Below are positions 6,430-13,568 of a stretch of DNA of 16,250 bases, piece by piece. Position 1 is the first letter of the stretch, and every line of letters begins with the position of its first letter. Below the pieces are notes generated by a model. That model did not search any database. It was not told the origin of the DNA and saw only the letters and a program-made list of their open reading frames with translations. The stretch is from an uncultured Bacteroidales bacterium (GTDB lineage: Bacteria; Bacteroidota; Bacteroidia; Bacteroidales; Bacteroidaceae). The stretch is taken from NCBI GenBank assembly GCA_937914945.1, contig CALGJF010000015.1, forward strand, positions 1 through 16,250. Reading direction: 5' to 3'. Made by a program: the position numbers and the translations under genes.

Positions 6430-7338
6430 ATGGAAGGCACTCATCATAAAAAATTTAAAGTAATAGGGATTGGCGGTGGCGGAATAAATGCCGTAAATCG
6501 CATAATAAAAAACGGAACAGCCGATGCCGATTTCCTCTGCATAGACAGCGATATAAGTGCGCTGAATGATTCGTTGTGCAAAAACAGGATTCTATTAAAG
6601 AATATAACATACGGCTGCTATAAAAATGAGAGCGAGAAGGCTGCGCAGGCAGCATCGTTTGCCGGGGCCGAGATAATGAACGCCATTGCCGACACCGAGA
6701 TAGCAATTATTGTAACAGGCATGGGAGGAGCAACCGGAACAGGAGCCACCCGTGTGGTTGCTGAGAATGCCCGGCACATGGGTATCCGCACGATATGTAC
6801 TGTTTCGCAGCCATTTGCATGGGAAGGTTACGAAACCAACAAATCTGCCGAAGAGGGTATAAGGGCTTTAAGGCGCATTACCGACACTGTTTATACCCTC
6901 TATTGCAACAATCTTATTGAAATCATTGACAGAAACACGCGCCTTTGCGACTCATATATATATGTTGACGAGGTGATGATGAGTTTTACACAAGCCATCA
7001 TCGATATTCTCACCAATGGAATAGAGGGGATTGATAGCGAGAGCCTATTATACTTATCAAATTCGCTTGACATGGGAGTGGGCAGAGGCTATGGCGAAAT
7101 ACGAAGCAACAAGGCTGCAGAAATAGCAATAAGCTCCAAACTCATAGAAAGACCGATAAAGAGTGCCGCATACATCATAGCGGTTATTCGCGGCAATGCC
7201 ATAACAGCAGACGAGGTTGAATGTGTAAATAATATAATAAAGGAACAGGCAGGGGAGGATACAAAAATTTTCACATGCATCGTTCCCGATGACACACTTA
7301 ACCAAGAGATGAAAGTTACAACCATAATTGGTACATAA
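6430..7338 (+). CDS. Short FtsZ-like tubulin-family GTPase (FtsZ paralogue)
   Basis: 302 residues from the Met at 6430; a start at 6376 would lie inside the terminator and upstream of the promoter. FtsZ features in order: KVIGIGGGGINAVNR (10-24), IDSD, the tubulin/FtsZ G-box GMGGATGTGA (97-106, GMGGGTGTGA in FtsZ), SQPFAWEG (126-133), NNLIEIIDRNT (160-170), AAEIAISS (229-236) and the final strand KVTTII. Known family role: GTP-driven polymerisation into protofilaments. Two departures stand out. The T7 loop, NLDFAD in FtsZ, whose two Asp complete the GTPase site of the neighbouring subunit, aligns with IEGIDSES (198-205), keeping at most one Asp. The protein stops right after the core fold, without the linker and C-terminal peptide that bind FtsA or membrane partners. 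It is thus probably not the division FtsZ, which normally sits in the dcw cluster. It may make different polymers or cap FtsZ. Its neighbours give no further clue. Confidence 0.85.
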   Translation: MEGTHHKKFKVIGIGGGGINAVNRIIKNGTADADFLCIDSDISALNDSLCKNRILLKNITYGCYKNESEKAAQAASFAGAEIMNAIADTEIAIIVTGMGGATGTGATRVVAENARHMGIRTICTVSQPFAWEGYETNKSAEEGIRALRRITDTVYTLYCNNLIEIIDRNTRLCDSYIYVDEVMMSFTQAIIDILTNGIEGIDSESLLYLSNSLDMGVGRGYGEIRSNKAAEIAISSKLIERPIKSAAYIIAVIRGNAITADEVECVNNIIKEQAGEDTKIFTCIVPDDTLNQEMKVTTIIGT

Positions 7339-7535
7339 CCACCTGTGGGCACTACCCCGCCAATGACGACACAAAAGATATTAACTGCCCGAACGAGGCG
7401 TTTATAAATCAATTACAGCCTTCAATGGAACTGCAATATATGATAGTGCTCCTCGATGCATATAGACGAGAATACGAAGTAAGATATAAAGATAAGAAGA
7501 TGTACCCGAACGGAAAGAACGCAACTTCAAAATGA
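7302..7535 (+). pseudogene. Coding-like frame behind the FtsZ-like gene (fragment or frameshifted tail)
   Basis: Read in the -1 frame relative to the FtsZ-like gene, the DNA is open from 7302 to TGA at 7533-7535. Past the FtsZ stop (7336-7338) it reads like a protein: CGHYPANDDTKDINCPNEAF, then MELQYMIVLLDAYRREYEVR, then a Lys-rich end. The only in-frame ATG is at 7425, giving 36 residues. It could be a C-terminal extension lost by a frameshift, a gene remnant, or a very small gene. I recognise no family, and no slippery heptamer is visible in the overlap. Confidence 0.3.
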
Positions 7536-7602
7536 AAGGTTGGCGATGCAGCGCCATTGCACAATAGTAAATTTATTTTACAAACCAACAATCATACACA
7601 AT

Positions 7603-7644
7603 AAAAATTGCGAGTCAAAAAATAATTTTTGACTCGCAATTTTT
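7603..7644. terminator. Bidirectional terminator between convergent genes
   Basis: The arms 7603-7621 and 7626-7644 are perfect 19-bp reverse complements around the loop ATAA, with five A on one side and five T on the other, so the hairpin works in both directions. It serves the FtsZ-like gene from the left and acyl-CoA synthetase copy 1 (minus-strand stop at 7666) from the right. Confidence 0.9.
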
Positions 7645-7665
7645 GCAATTATTCGAACGCATTAT

Positions 7666-9345
7666 TTAACTATACATGAAACGACGGATACTCTGTTTGG
7701 GAGTTTTCTCAAACGGCTCGCGACGCATTTCGGTATAACCGATCTTGCTGTACGCAGCAAGTTCACCATTGAGAGCAAGCACGTTTGCATCGATCAGTTT
7801 ATTGAGTTCCTCTTCGCTGTGGCCATCACGTTTTCCTGCATCGTAATCGGGCACAACAAGTGCCACAATGGCATTTTTACGGCCTACGACAAGGGATTCA
7901 ACCACATAGGGAAGATTGTTTATTTTATCTTCAATCTCTTCGGGGTAGATGTTCTGACCGCTGGCGGTGAGAATCATATTCTTGCAACGGCCCTTTATAA
8001 AGAGGTTCTTGCGTGCATCAAGAATACCCATATCACCGGTACGCAACCAACCGTCGGATGTAAATGCAGCCTTGGTCGCCTCTTCGTTATTGTAATAACC
8101 AAGCATCACGGCATCGCCTTTTACTTGAATCTCACCAAGTACGCGACGCGGGTTGGCAGAATCTATGCGCAATTCAATGGGATGTGCTAATGTTCCACAT
8201 GAGTATTTGACAAACTCTTTTCTGTCTCGATACGAGATAAGAGGACCACATTCGGTCATTCCGTAGCCTACGCAATAGGGGAATTTCATGCGTTTGAGAA
8301 GATCCTCCACCTCGCGATTGAGGGCTGCGCCACCAATGATAAGACCTAGTGTGAAATTGTTACCGAACGCGTTGAGCAAGGCTTTACGCAGTTTGTTAAG
8401 CACCAAGCGGTCGAGGCCGGGCACTTTAAGCAGATATTTTGCAGGGAACTTGCGTATTTGGGGGAACACTTTTGATTTGAATATCTTTTCTATAACCAAA
8501 GGTACGGTGAGGAACATGATGGGTTTCACCGTTGCAAGGCCGGCCAGCAGGCGGGCAGGAGTGGGCTTGCCGGGCATCACATATACATGGCAACCGCTTG
8601 CAATGGTAAAGAGTACGTCGAATGCCTGGCCAAACATATGTGCCATGGGGAGGATTGCAAAGATGTTGCCACCCTCACAAGCAGGCAGTACGCGCAAACC
8701 AAAATCAAGGTTTACAGAGAGTGAACGGGCAGGGAGAACAACACCTTTTGATGTAGCACTTGTTGTTCCCGATGTGAAACTGATTTCCACAACCGCCTTC
8801 ATATCCTTTTCCTCTTTATAGTAGTTTATAAGGGCGGGAGTAAGGCCATCGGGATAGCGCGAAGAATAGTGCGACTGAATATTTTTACTCGCATTCGCAA
8901 AAGACTCAACAGAAGCATGTACCACACTGATATTCTTCACATTAAGTATTCCTGCAAAACCTTTTATTGTCTCCAATTGGGGGATAAGTTTCTCATCGGA
9001 TTTCAGTCCGTTGATTGCAATATCATCTGCTATCAACAATTTGCACTCGGAAAAGCAAGAAAGCTCTACAACGGCACTTGGAAGAAAGTCGGGAAGGAAG
9101 GGAACCGTTACTGCATCGTAAGCAAGTGTGGCAAAATATGCAATAGCCCATTCAGCCGAATTGCGTGCATAAAGGGCTATCTTGTCCCCCTTCTTCACAC
9201 CGGCCTCTTCAAAGAATATATGATACTTCTCTATTCCCTCTGCCAACTGACCATAGGTGTATGTCTCTGCACCGAAATTGGTCAAGGCAGGCATGTCCCA
9301 ATGTTTCTTTATAGAATCATTGATGTGATATAAAAAGTGTTTCAT
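7666..9345 (-). CDS. AMP-forming long-chain acyl-CoA/acyl-ACP synthetase, copy 1 (divergent)
   Basis: 559 residues of the ANL (acyl-CoA synthetase) superfamily. Known reaction: ATP plus fatty acid gives acyl-AMP, then an acyl thioester, in the cytosol or at the inner membrane. Motifs: P-loop A3 TSGTTSATSKG (191-201), YGMTE (361-365), GEIQVKGD, TGDMG (436-440), KGRCKNMI (451-458), GQNIYPEEIE (463-472), and the end EKTPKQSIRRFMY. Against copies 2 and 3, the A3 loop has one extra residue and no Pro before the Lys (TSSSPKG in the others), and the likely A10 lysine of the C-terminal SIKR is Arg (SIRR), so catalysis may be altered. It has its own promoter and palindromic operator upstream and a terminator after it, and is therefore transcribed apart from copies 2 and 3. 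The start MKHFLYHI aligns with that of its paralogues. The thiol acceptor (CoA or carrier protein) cannot be read from sequence. Confidence 0.9.
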   Translation of the reverse strand: MKHFLYHINDSIKKHWDMPALTNFGAETYTYGQLAEGIEKYHIFFEEAGVKKGDKIALYARNSAEWAIAYFATLAYDAVTVPFLPDFLPSAVVELSCFSECKLLIADDIAINGLKSDEKLIPQLETIKGFAGILNVKNISVVHASVESFANASKNIQSHYSSRYPDGLTPALINYYKEEKDMKAVVEISFTSGTTSATSKGVVLPARSLSVNLDFGLRVLPACEGGNIFAILPMAHMFGQAFDVLFTIASGCHVYVMPGKPTPARLLAGLATVKPIMFLTVPLVIEKIFKSKVFPQIRKFPAKYLLKVPGLDRLVLNKLRKALLNAFGNNFTLGLIIGGAALNREVEDLLKRMKFPYCVGYGMTECGPLISYRDRKEFVKYSCGTLAHPIELRIDSANPRRVLGEIQVKGDAVMLGYYNNEEATKAAFTSDGWLRTGDMGILDARKNLFIKGRCKNMILTASGQNIYPEEIEDKINNLPYVVESLVVGRKNAIVALVVPDYDAGKRDGHSEEELNKLIDANVLALNGELAAYSKIGYTEMRREPFEKTPKQSIRRFMYS

Positions 9346-9416
9346 GTTATATAAAGATTGTATGAGATTATTTTAATTATTTTGCGAATATAGGTATCTT
9401 TTTATTTTTTCGGCTG

Positions 9417-9446
9417 CAAATATCCGCATTTTTTTAGAAATACAAA
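9417..9446 (-). promoter_or_regulatory. Promoter of synthetase copy 1
   Basis: On the minus strand TTTG (9446-9443) is followed after 18 nt by GATATTTG (9424-9417), one mismatch from TAnnTTTG. Transcription would start near 9410, about 65 nt before the ATG at 9345. The palindrome 9454-9478 ends 7 bp upstream of the -33 box. Confidence 0.45.
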
Positions 9447-9453
9447 AGAAAAC

Positions 9454-9478
9454 TGCACAAATTAACTCGTTTTGTGCA
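9454..9478. promoter_or_regulatory. Palindromic operator candidate, site 2 (TGCACA-N13-TGTGCA)
   Basis: TGCACA (9454-9459) and TGTGCA (9473-9478), 13 nt apart, have the same half-sites and spacing as 1996-2020; symmetry extends two bases inward (TGCACAAA/TTTGTGCA). It sits just upstream of the copy 1 promoter. ATTTTTCT follows on the plus strand, so a plus-strand terminator is an alternative reading, but no plus-strand gene ends nearby. Confidence 0.5.
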
Positions 9479-9549
9479 ATTTTTCTAATAAACAAAGAGA
9501 TTATGACCTATAAAATTAACGTCTATTAACAATAAAAAGGGCAAGTTTG

Positions 9550-9587
9550 AAAAAAAAGGCGCGCAAGCCATATTGCCTGCACGCCTT
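9550..9587 (-). terminator. Terminator of the copy 3 - copy 2 synthetase operon
   Basis: On the minus strand a GC-rich stem (arms 9556-9568 and 9575-9587, two mismatches) is followed by a run of eight T (plus-strand A run 9550-9557). It begins 26 nt after the copy 2 stop. Confidence 0.85.
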
Positions 9588-9613
9588 CCAATTAAAATAA
9601 TCTACAATCTCTT

Positions 9614-11287
9614 TTATTTATACATGAATCTCTTTATACTGAGCTTGGGAGTCTTTTCAAAAGGCTCTTTCATAAGTTCGCAAATGGTGAGTTTGCTGTA
9701 TGGAGGCAACTGATCGTTAAGAGCAAAAAGGTTCTCCTCCATTGTCTTTTGCAAATCCTCGGGCGAAATACCTGCCTCGGCAACTGCATCGGGATTTGGA
9801 ACTATGAGTGCGGCAAGGCCATGATTGCGACCTACCACCAATGATTCCATTACCATAGGCAGTTGATTTACAAGTTCTTCAATCTCCTCGGGATATATAT
9901 TCTGGCCATTTGTTGTAAGAATCATATTCTTGCAGCGACCTTTTATAAATATATTCTCCTCTTTATCCATTGTACCCATGTCGCCGGTCTTCAACCATCC
10001 ATCTGCTGTAAATGTGGCTTTTGTTGCCTCTTCGTTCTTGTAATAGCCAAGCATAACAGAATCGCCCTTTACCTGGATTTCGCCGGGTACCTTACCGGGA
10101 TTCTCGGAGTCGATGCGAACCTCCACACCGGGACGCGCCACTGCACCGCATGAGCGAGGAACGAAATTAGGCCACTCCTTATAGCTGATAAGGGGAGCGC
10201 ACTCGGTCATGCCATAACCCACGCAATAGGTAAACTTCATCTTCTTCATAAGTAGCTCCACATCCTTGCTTATGGCCGCGCCACCTATAATGATACCGCC
10301 TTTGATTATCTTGCTACCAAAAGTCTCCATAAGTTTTGCACGCACCTTACCAAGTATGAGCGAACTGATTCCGGGGATGGCCAACAGCACACGCATAATG
10401 GGCTTTTGCAACTGCGGCATCACTCGCAGGCGGAAAATTTTCTCCACCAACAAAGGCACGGTAAGGAACATAAAGGGTTTTACATCGGCAATCGCTTTGA
10501 GCAAGCGTGCAGGAATGGGTTTCTCGGTAAATATATTTATATGACTACCCGAAGAGAAGGGGAACAAAAAGTCGAATACCTGACCGAAAATATGTGCCAT
10601 AGGCAGGATTGAGAGGATAGAATCCTCGGGGTTTGCCTGTATATGTACGCGCGCATATTCCACATTTGCCGACAGAGAACGCGATGTGAGCATTACCCCC
10701 TTGGGCGAGCTGCTTGTACCCGATGTATAGCTGATAACCGCAAGGGCATCAAGATTGGTCTTGGTGTAATCCACACGCTTGGGTGTTACACCATTGGGGA
10801 AGCGCGCAGCAAATGTCTTTTCAACCTCCTCTTGAATGTTATCCAATTTGCCGTTACTGTTATCGTGAACCTGCATGCCTACAATATCCACGATACCGCA
10901 GAAGCCATTGATTGCCGCGAATTGCGGAACTATGTTATCGCGTGTAAGACCACCCAAAACAGCCTTATCCACAAGGAGCAAACGGCTGTCGGACATGCGG
11001 GTAAGGTCGGCTACATTCTGTGGGAGAAAATCGGGCAACAAAGGCACCACCACGGCATCGTAGGTTACAACGGCAAGATATGCCACGCACCACTCTGCCT
11101 GGCTGCGAGCACACAGAGCAATTTTTTCGCCTTTCTCAATGCCACACTTTTCAAAAAGTATATGCATTTTTTCAATCTCCGATGCCACAACGCCGTAAGT
11201 CATTGTGTTTGCACCATAATTAGTCAACGCGGGGCGATTCCAATTGGTTTTAATAGCCTCGTCAATGTAGGACAAATAGTGTTTCAT
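9614..11287 (-). CDS. AMP-forming long-chain acyl-CoA/acyl-ACP synthetase, copy 2
   Basis: 557 residues, complete, with all core motifs: A3 P-loop TSGTSSSPKG (188-197), YGMTE (358-362), GEIQVKGD, TGDMG (434-438), KGRCKNMI (449-456), GQNIYPEEIE (461-470), and an intact C-terminal EKTPKLSIKRF with Lys552 as the likely adenylation lysine. Expected activity is fatty-acid activation through acyl-AMP; chain length and thiol acceptor are unknown. It is 45 nt downstream of copy 3 on the same strand with no terminator between, and a clear terminator follows, so copies 3 and 2 form one transcript. It is visibly closer to copy 3 than to copy 1 (shared MKHYL start, the DFLPQN stretch and an identical A3 loop), pointing to a more recent duplication. 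The start is fixed by alignment of the three N-termini. Confidence 0.92.
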   Translation of the reverse strand: MKHYLSYIDEAIKTNWNRPALTNYGANTMTYGVVASEIEKMHILFEKCGIEKGEKIALCARSQAEWCVAYLAVVTYDAVVVPLLPDFLPQNVADLTRMSDSRLLLVDKAVLGGLTRDNIVPQFAAINGFCGIVDIVGMQVHDNSNGKLDNIQEEVEKTFAARFPNGVTPKRVDYTKTNLDALAVISYTSGTSSSPKGVMLTSRSLSANVEYARVHIQANPEDSILSILPMAHIFGQVFDFLFPFSSGSHINIFTEKPIPARLLKAIADVKPFMFLTVPLLVEKIFRLRVMPQLQKPIMRVLLAIPGISSLILGKVRAKLMETFGSKIIKGGIIIGGAAISKDVELLMKKMKFTYCVGYGMTECAPLISYKEWPNFVPRSCGAVARPGVEVRIDSENPGKVPGEIQVKGDSVMLGYYKNEEATKATFTADGWLKTGDMGTMDKEENIFIKGRCKNMILTTNGQNIYPEEIEELVNQLPMVMESLVVGRNHGLAALIVPNPDAVAEAGISPEDLQKTMEENLFALNDQLPPYSKLTICELMKEPFEKTPKLSIKRFMYK

Positions 11288-11332
11288 TTTACCAATAATT
11301 TAACTAATGCAGGTTAATCAATTATTTTCAAA

Positions 11333-13012
11333 TTAGTTATACATAAATCTCTTTATACTCAGCTTTGGTGTTTTCTCAAACTGCTCGCGGCGCATCTCGC
11401 AACGACTTATCTGGCTGTATACAGGAAGTTTCTGATTGAGGGCAAGCACAGCTTGCTCAATAGCAGCCTGCGCTTCCTCGGCCGAAACACCGGCTGCCTT
11501 CACAGCATCTGCGCTCATCACCACCAACGCAACAAGCGAGTGTTTGCGACCAACTACCAACGACTCCATAACATAGGGAATAGCGTTTATCATCTCCTCA
11601 ATCTCTTCGGGGTATATATTCTGGCCACTGCCTGTGAGAATCATATTCTTGCAACGTCCTTTTATATAAACCACGCCATAGCGGTCGCGAATACCCATAT
11701 CACCGGTTTTAAGCCATCCATCGGATGTAAACGAAGCTTTTGTAGCCTCTTCATTTTTGTAATAACCGGTAGTAACCACATCACCCTTAACCTGAATCTC
11801 GCCAGGAACGCGTGCGGGAGCATCGGAATCGATACGCAAATCGAGTGTGGGTGCTGTTATTCCGCCATCATTGAACAGTGTAGGGTGATTATACCCCTTG
11901 TAACTGATAAGAGGACCGCACTCGGTCATACCATAACCTACTGCATAAGGAATTTTTACCTTTTGCATTATCTTGTCCACATCGCGGCTTATGGCTGCAC
12001 CGCCGATGAAGAAACCGCGCCTGCCAAGGTTGCCACCAAAGGCATCTATAATTGTGGAGCGTATCTTCTTGAATATCAACTGACGTACACCGGGGATTGC
12101 AGTAAGGAAGCGCATTACGGGTTTGTTGAGAGTGGGGATAACCTTTGAACGGAAAATTTTCTCTATCAACAAAGGCACGGTAAGGAAAATGAAAGGCTTA
12201 ACATCGGAAAGAGCCTTCAACAGCCTTGCGGGTACGGGACGCTCGGTGAATATATGCATGTGGCAGCCATAGGATATCATCAAAATGAAATCAAATGCAA
12301 GGCCAAAAATGTGAGCCAATGGCAAGATTGACAATGTTTTATTGTCTTCATCTTCGTTCACGGGAACAAGCTTGCGAGCCATCTCCAAGTTACCTGAAAG
12401 CGACTTTGCAGGCAACATTACTCCCTTGGGCGAACTACTTGTACCGGATGTATAGCTGATAAGAGCCAAATCATCGAGATTGCCCACCTCGTAATGAACA
12501 TCGGCAGCAGTGAAGCCTTGGGGAAAACGAGCATTAAAGGCTGCATCTATGTCTTCATGCGACACTTTAACATTTCCGCCACAAGTATCTATTGTTTCAT
12601 TAGTTACAATATCTATAACACCCTCCAAGTCCTCAAAGTCGGCAAACTGCGAAATGACATTGTCGCGTGTGAGATTGCCTAAAATTGTCTTGTCGACAAA
12701 AAGCAGGCGACTACCCGAAATTTTTGTAAGGTCGGCAATATTCTGGGGAAGAAAATCGGCAAGCAGAGGAACTGCCACAGCGCCATATGTTGTTATTCCA
12801 TAGAAAGCAATGCACCACTCTGCCGAGTTACGCGCACAGATTGCAACATGGTCGCCTTTCTTTATAGCATATTTACTAAATAGAATATGAATTCTCTCGA
12901 TACCGGCAGCTAATTCGCCATAGGTGTAGCTGTTTGCACCATAGTTTGTAATGGCAGGGCGACTCCAATGCTTTTTAATAGCCGCCTCAATGTAAGTTAA
13001 GTAGTGTTTCAT
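11333..13012 (-). CDS. AMP-forming long-chain acyl-CoA/acyl-ACP synthetase, copy 3 (first gene of operon)
   Basis: 559 residues with complete ANL motifs: TSGTSSSPKG (188-197), YGMTE (360-364), GEIQVKGD, TGDMG, KGRCKNMI, GQNIYPEEIE, and the end EKTPKLSIKRFMY with the A10-type lysine. It is the promoter-proximal gene of a two-gene minus-strand operon with copy 2. Its start lies at the edge of a 556-bp region shared with the divergent carboxyltransferase gene, from which both may be controlled. Compared with copy 2 it differs most in residues 125-180 and 370-390, the latter beside the fatty-acid pocket in this superfamily, so the copies may favour different chain lengths; this is inference. No signal peptide or membrane segment. 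Confidence 0.92.
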   Translation of the reverse strand: MKHYLTYIEAAIKKHWSRPAITNYGANSYTYGELAAGIERIHILFSKYAIKKGDHVAICARNSAEWCIAFYGITTYGAVAVPLLADFLPQNIADLTKISGSRLLFVDKTILGNLTRDNVISQFADFEDLEGVIDIVTNETIDTCGGNVKVSHEDIDAAFNARFPQGFTAADVHYEVGNLDDLALISYTSGTSSSPKGVMLPAKSLSGNLEMARKLVPVNEDEDNKTLSILPLAHIFGLAFDFILMISYGCHMHIFTERPVPARLLKALSDVKPFIFLTVPLLIEKIFRSKVIPTLNKPVMRFLTAIPGVRQLIFKKIRSTIIDAFGGNLGRRGFFIGGAAISRDVDKIMQKVKIPYAVGYGMTECGPLISYKGYNHPTLFNDGGITAPTLDLRIDSDAPARVPGEIQVKGDVVTTGYYKNEEATKASFTSDGWLKTGDMGIRDRYGVVYIKGRCKNMILTGSGQNIYPEEIEEMINAIPYVMESLVVGRKHSLVALVVMSADAVKAAGVSAEEAQAAIEQAVLALNQKLPVYSQISRCEMRREQFEKTPKLSIKRFMYN

Positions 13013-13119
13013 AAAACAAAAAAAATAAATGTGTTAGTACCGGGAATCTCGCATAACGTGATGCCGCCAAACGTCGCAAGCACCTATCAATACACAAGCG
13101 TTCCTTTTTTTACGCATTT

Positions 13120-13151
13120 GAACAGTATTTTGAATTACTTTTCGGTGCAAA
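13120..13151 (-). promoter_or_regulatory. Possible promoter of the copy 3 - copy 2 operon
   Basis: On the minus strand TTTG (13151-13148) is followed after 20 nt by TACTGTTC (13127-13120), two mismatches from TAnnTTTG. It would leave a leader of about 100 nt. GTGC-N7-GCAC (13145-13159) overlaps the -33 box and may be a regulator site; it is not the TGCACA-N13 palindrome. Confidence 0.35.
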
Positions 13152-13224
13152 GTTCGCACATCATTTTAATAAAATAGAATTTTGGCGATAGAGAGGAGGT
13201 TCGAGTGGTCAAAACAAGGATTTA

Positions 13225-13255
13225 GGGGTGAAATCTGATATTTTGGGGTGAAATC
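13225..13255. repeat. Direct repeat GGGGTGAAATC, two copies 20 bp apart
   Basis: The 11-mer GGGGTGAAATC occurs at 13225-13235 and 13245-13255. The 20-bp period is about two helical turns, so two protein molecules could bind on one face. It lies between the divergent promoters of the synthetase operon and the carboxyltransferase gene. It may equally be a remnant of unknown DNA. Confidence 0.4.
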
Positions 13256-13421
13256 AAAAGCGAAAAAAATGCTTGGATTTAACATTATGCAGACTCTCAT
13301 AAAGAAAAAACTGCCTGATAAACTACAAAATGAGAGGTAGCGAAAGCTACATATTGCACAAGGGATAAAGAAAGAGATAAATAAAAATTTAGAAATAGTT
13401 AGGTTATTTGAATAAAGCAAT
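13256..13421. other. AT-rich intergenic stretch with a GAAA-capped hairpin, no credible gene
   Basis: This part of the 556-bp divergent region (13013-13568) holds no convincing gene. GTAGC-GAAA-GCTAC (13337-13350) is a 5-bp stem with a GNRA tetraloop, suggestive of structured RNA or a decayed element. A 23-codon frame from ATG 13269 to TAG (13338-13340) ends within the hairpin and has no known relative that I can see. Confidence 0.3.
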
Positions 13422-13429
13422 TAACTTTG
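13422..13429 (+). promoter_or_regulatory. Promoter -7 element of the carboxyltransferase gene
   Basis: TAACTTTG matches TAnnTTTG exactly; the -33 region is weak. Transcription starting near 13436 would give a leader of about 130 nt that includes the GC-rich hairpin at 13533-13551. Confidence 0.45.
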
Positions 13430-13532
13430 CAAATATACTTGTTGAAAAAGAGCAGAACAGAGCTACACTGGGCTGTGGCAACAAATACGAGAACTTAAGC
13501 AAAAGAAATATAAAAAGACACATAAACCTACA

Positions 13533-13551
13533 CGGGGTGCGCCCCACCCCG
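13533..13551 (+). promoter_or_regulatory. GC-rich leader hairpin before the carboxyltransferase gene
   Basis: CGGGGTG (13533-13539) pairs with CACCCCG (13545-13551) around a 5-nt loop, in otherwise AT-rich leader DNA, ending 17 nt before the ATG at 13569. There is no T run, so it is not a terminator. It may affect translation or mRNA stability. Confidence 0.4.
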
Positions 13552-13568
13552 CTAAAATAGTAAATATT

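Noticed and set aside
7258..7338. Programmed -1 frameshift joining the FtsZ-like gene to the frame behind it
   Set aside because: The -1 frame opens only at 7302, and no slippery heptamer or following stem is seen between there and the stop.
9454..9485. Plus-strand intrinsic terminator (palindrome followed by ATTTTTCT)
   Set aside because: No plus-strand gene ends nearby, and the half-sites and spacing match the palindrome at 1996-2020, favouring an operator.
11453..12148. Plus-strand open frame opposite synthetase copy 3 (231 codons)
   Set aside because: Antisense shadow of a well-conserved enzyme; comparable shadows occur opposite copies 1 and 2.
13166..13420. Minus-strand 84-codon frame in the divergent intergenic region
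   Set aside because: Phe/Ser-rich translation of AT-rich DNA, no start signals, and it would cross the repeats and the hairpin.
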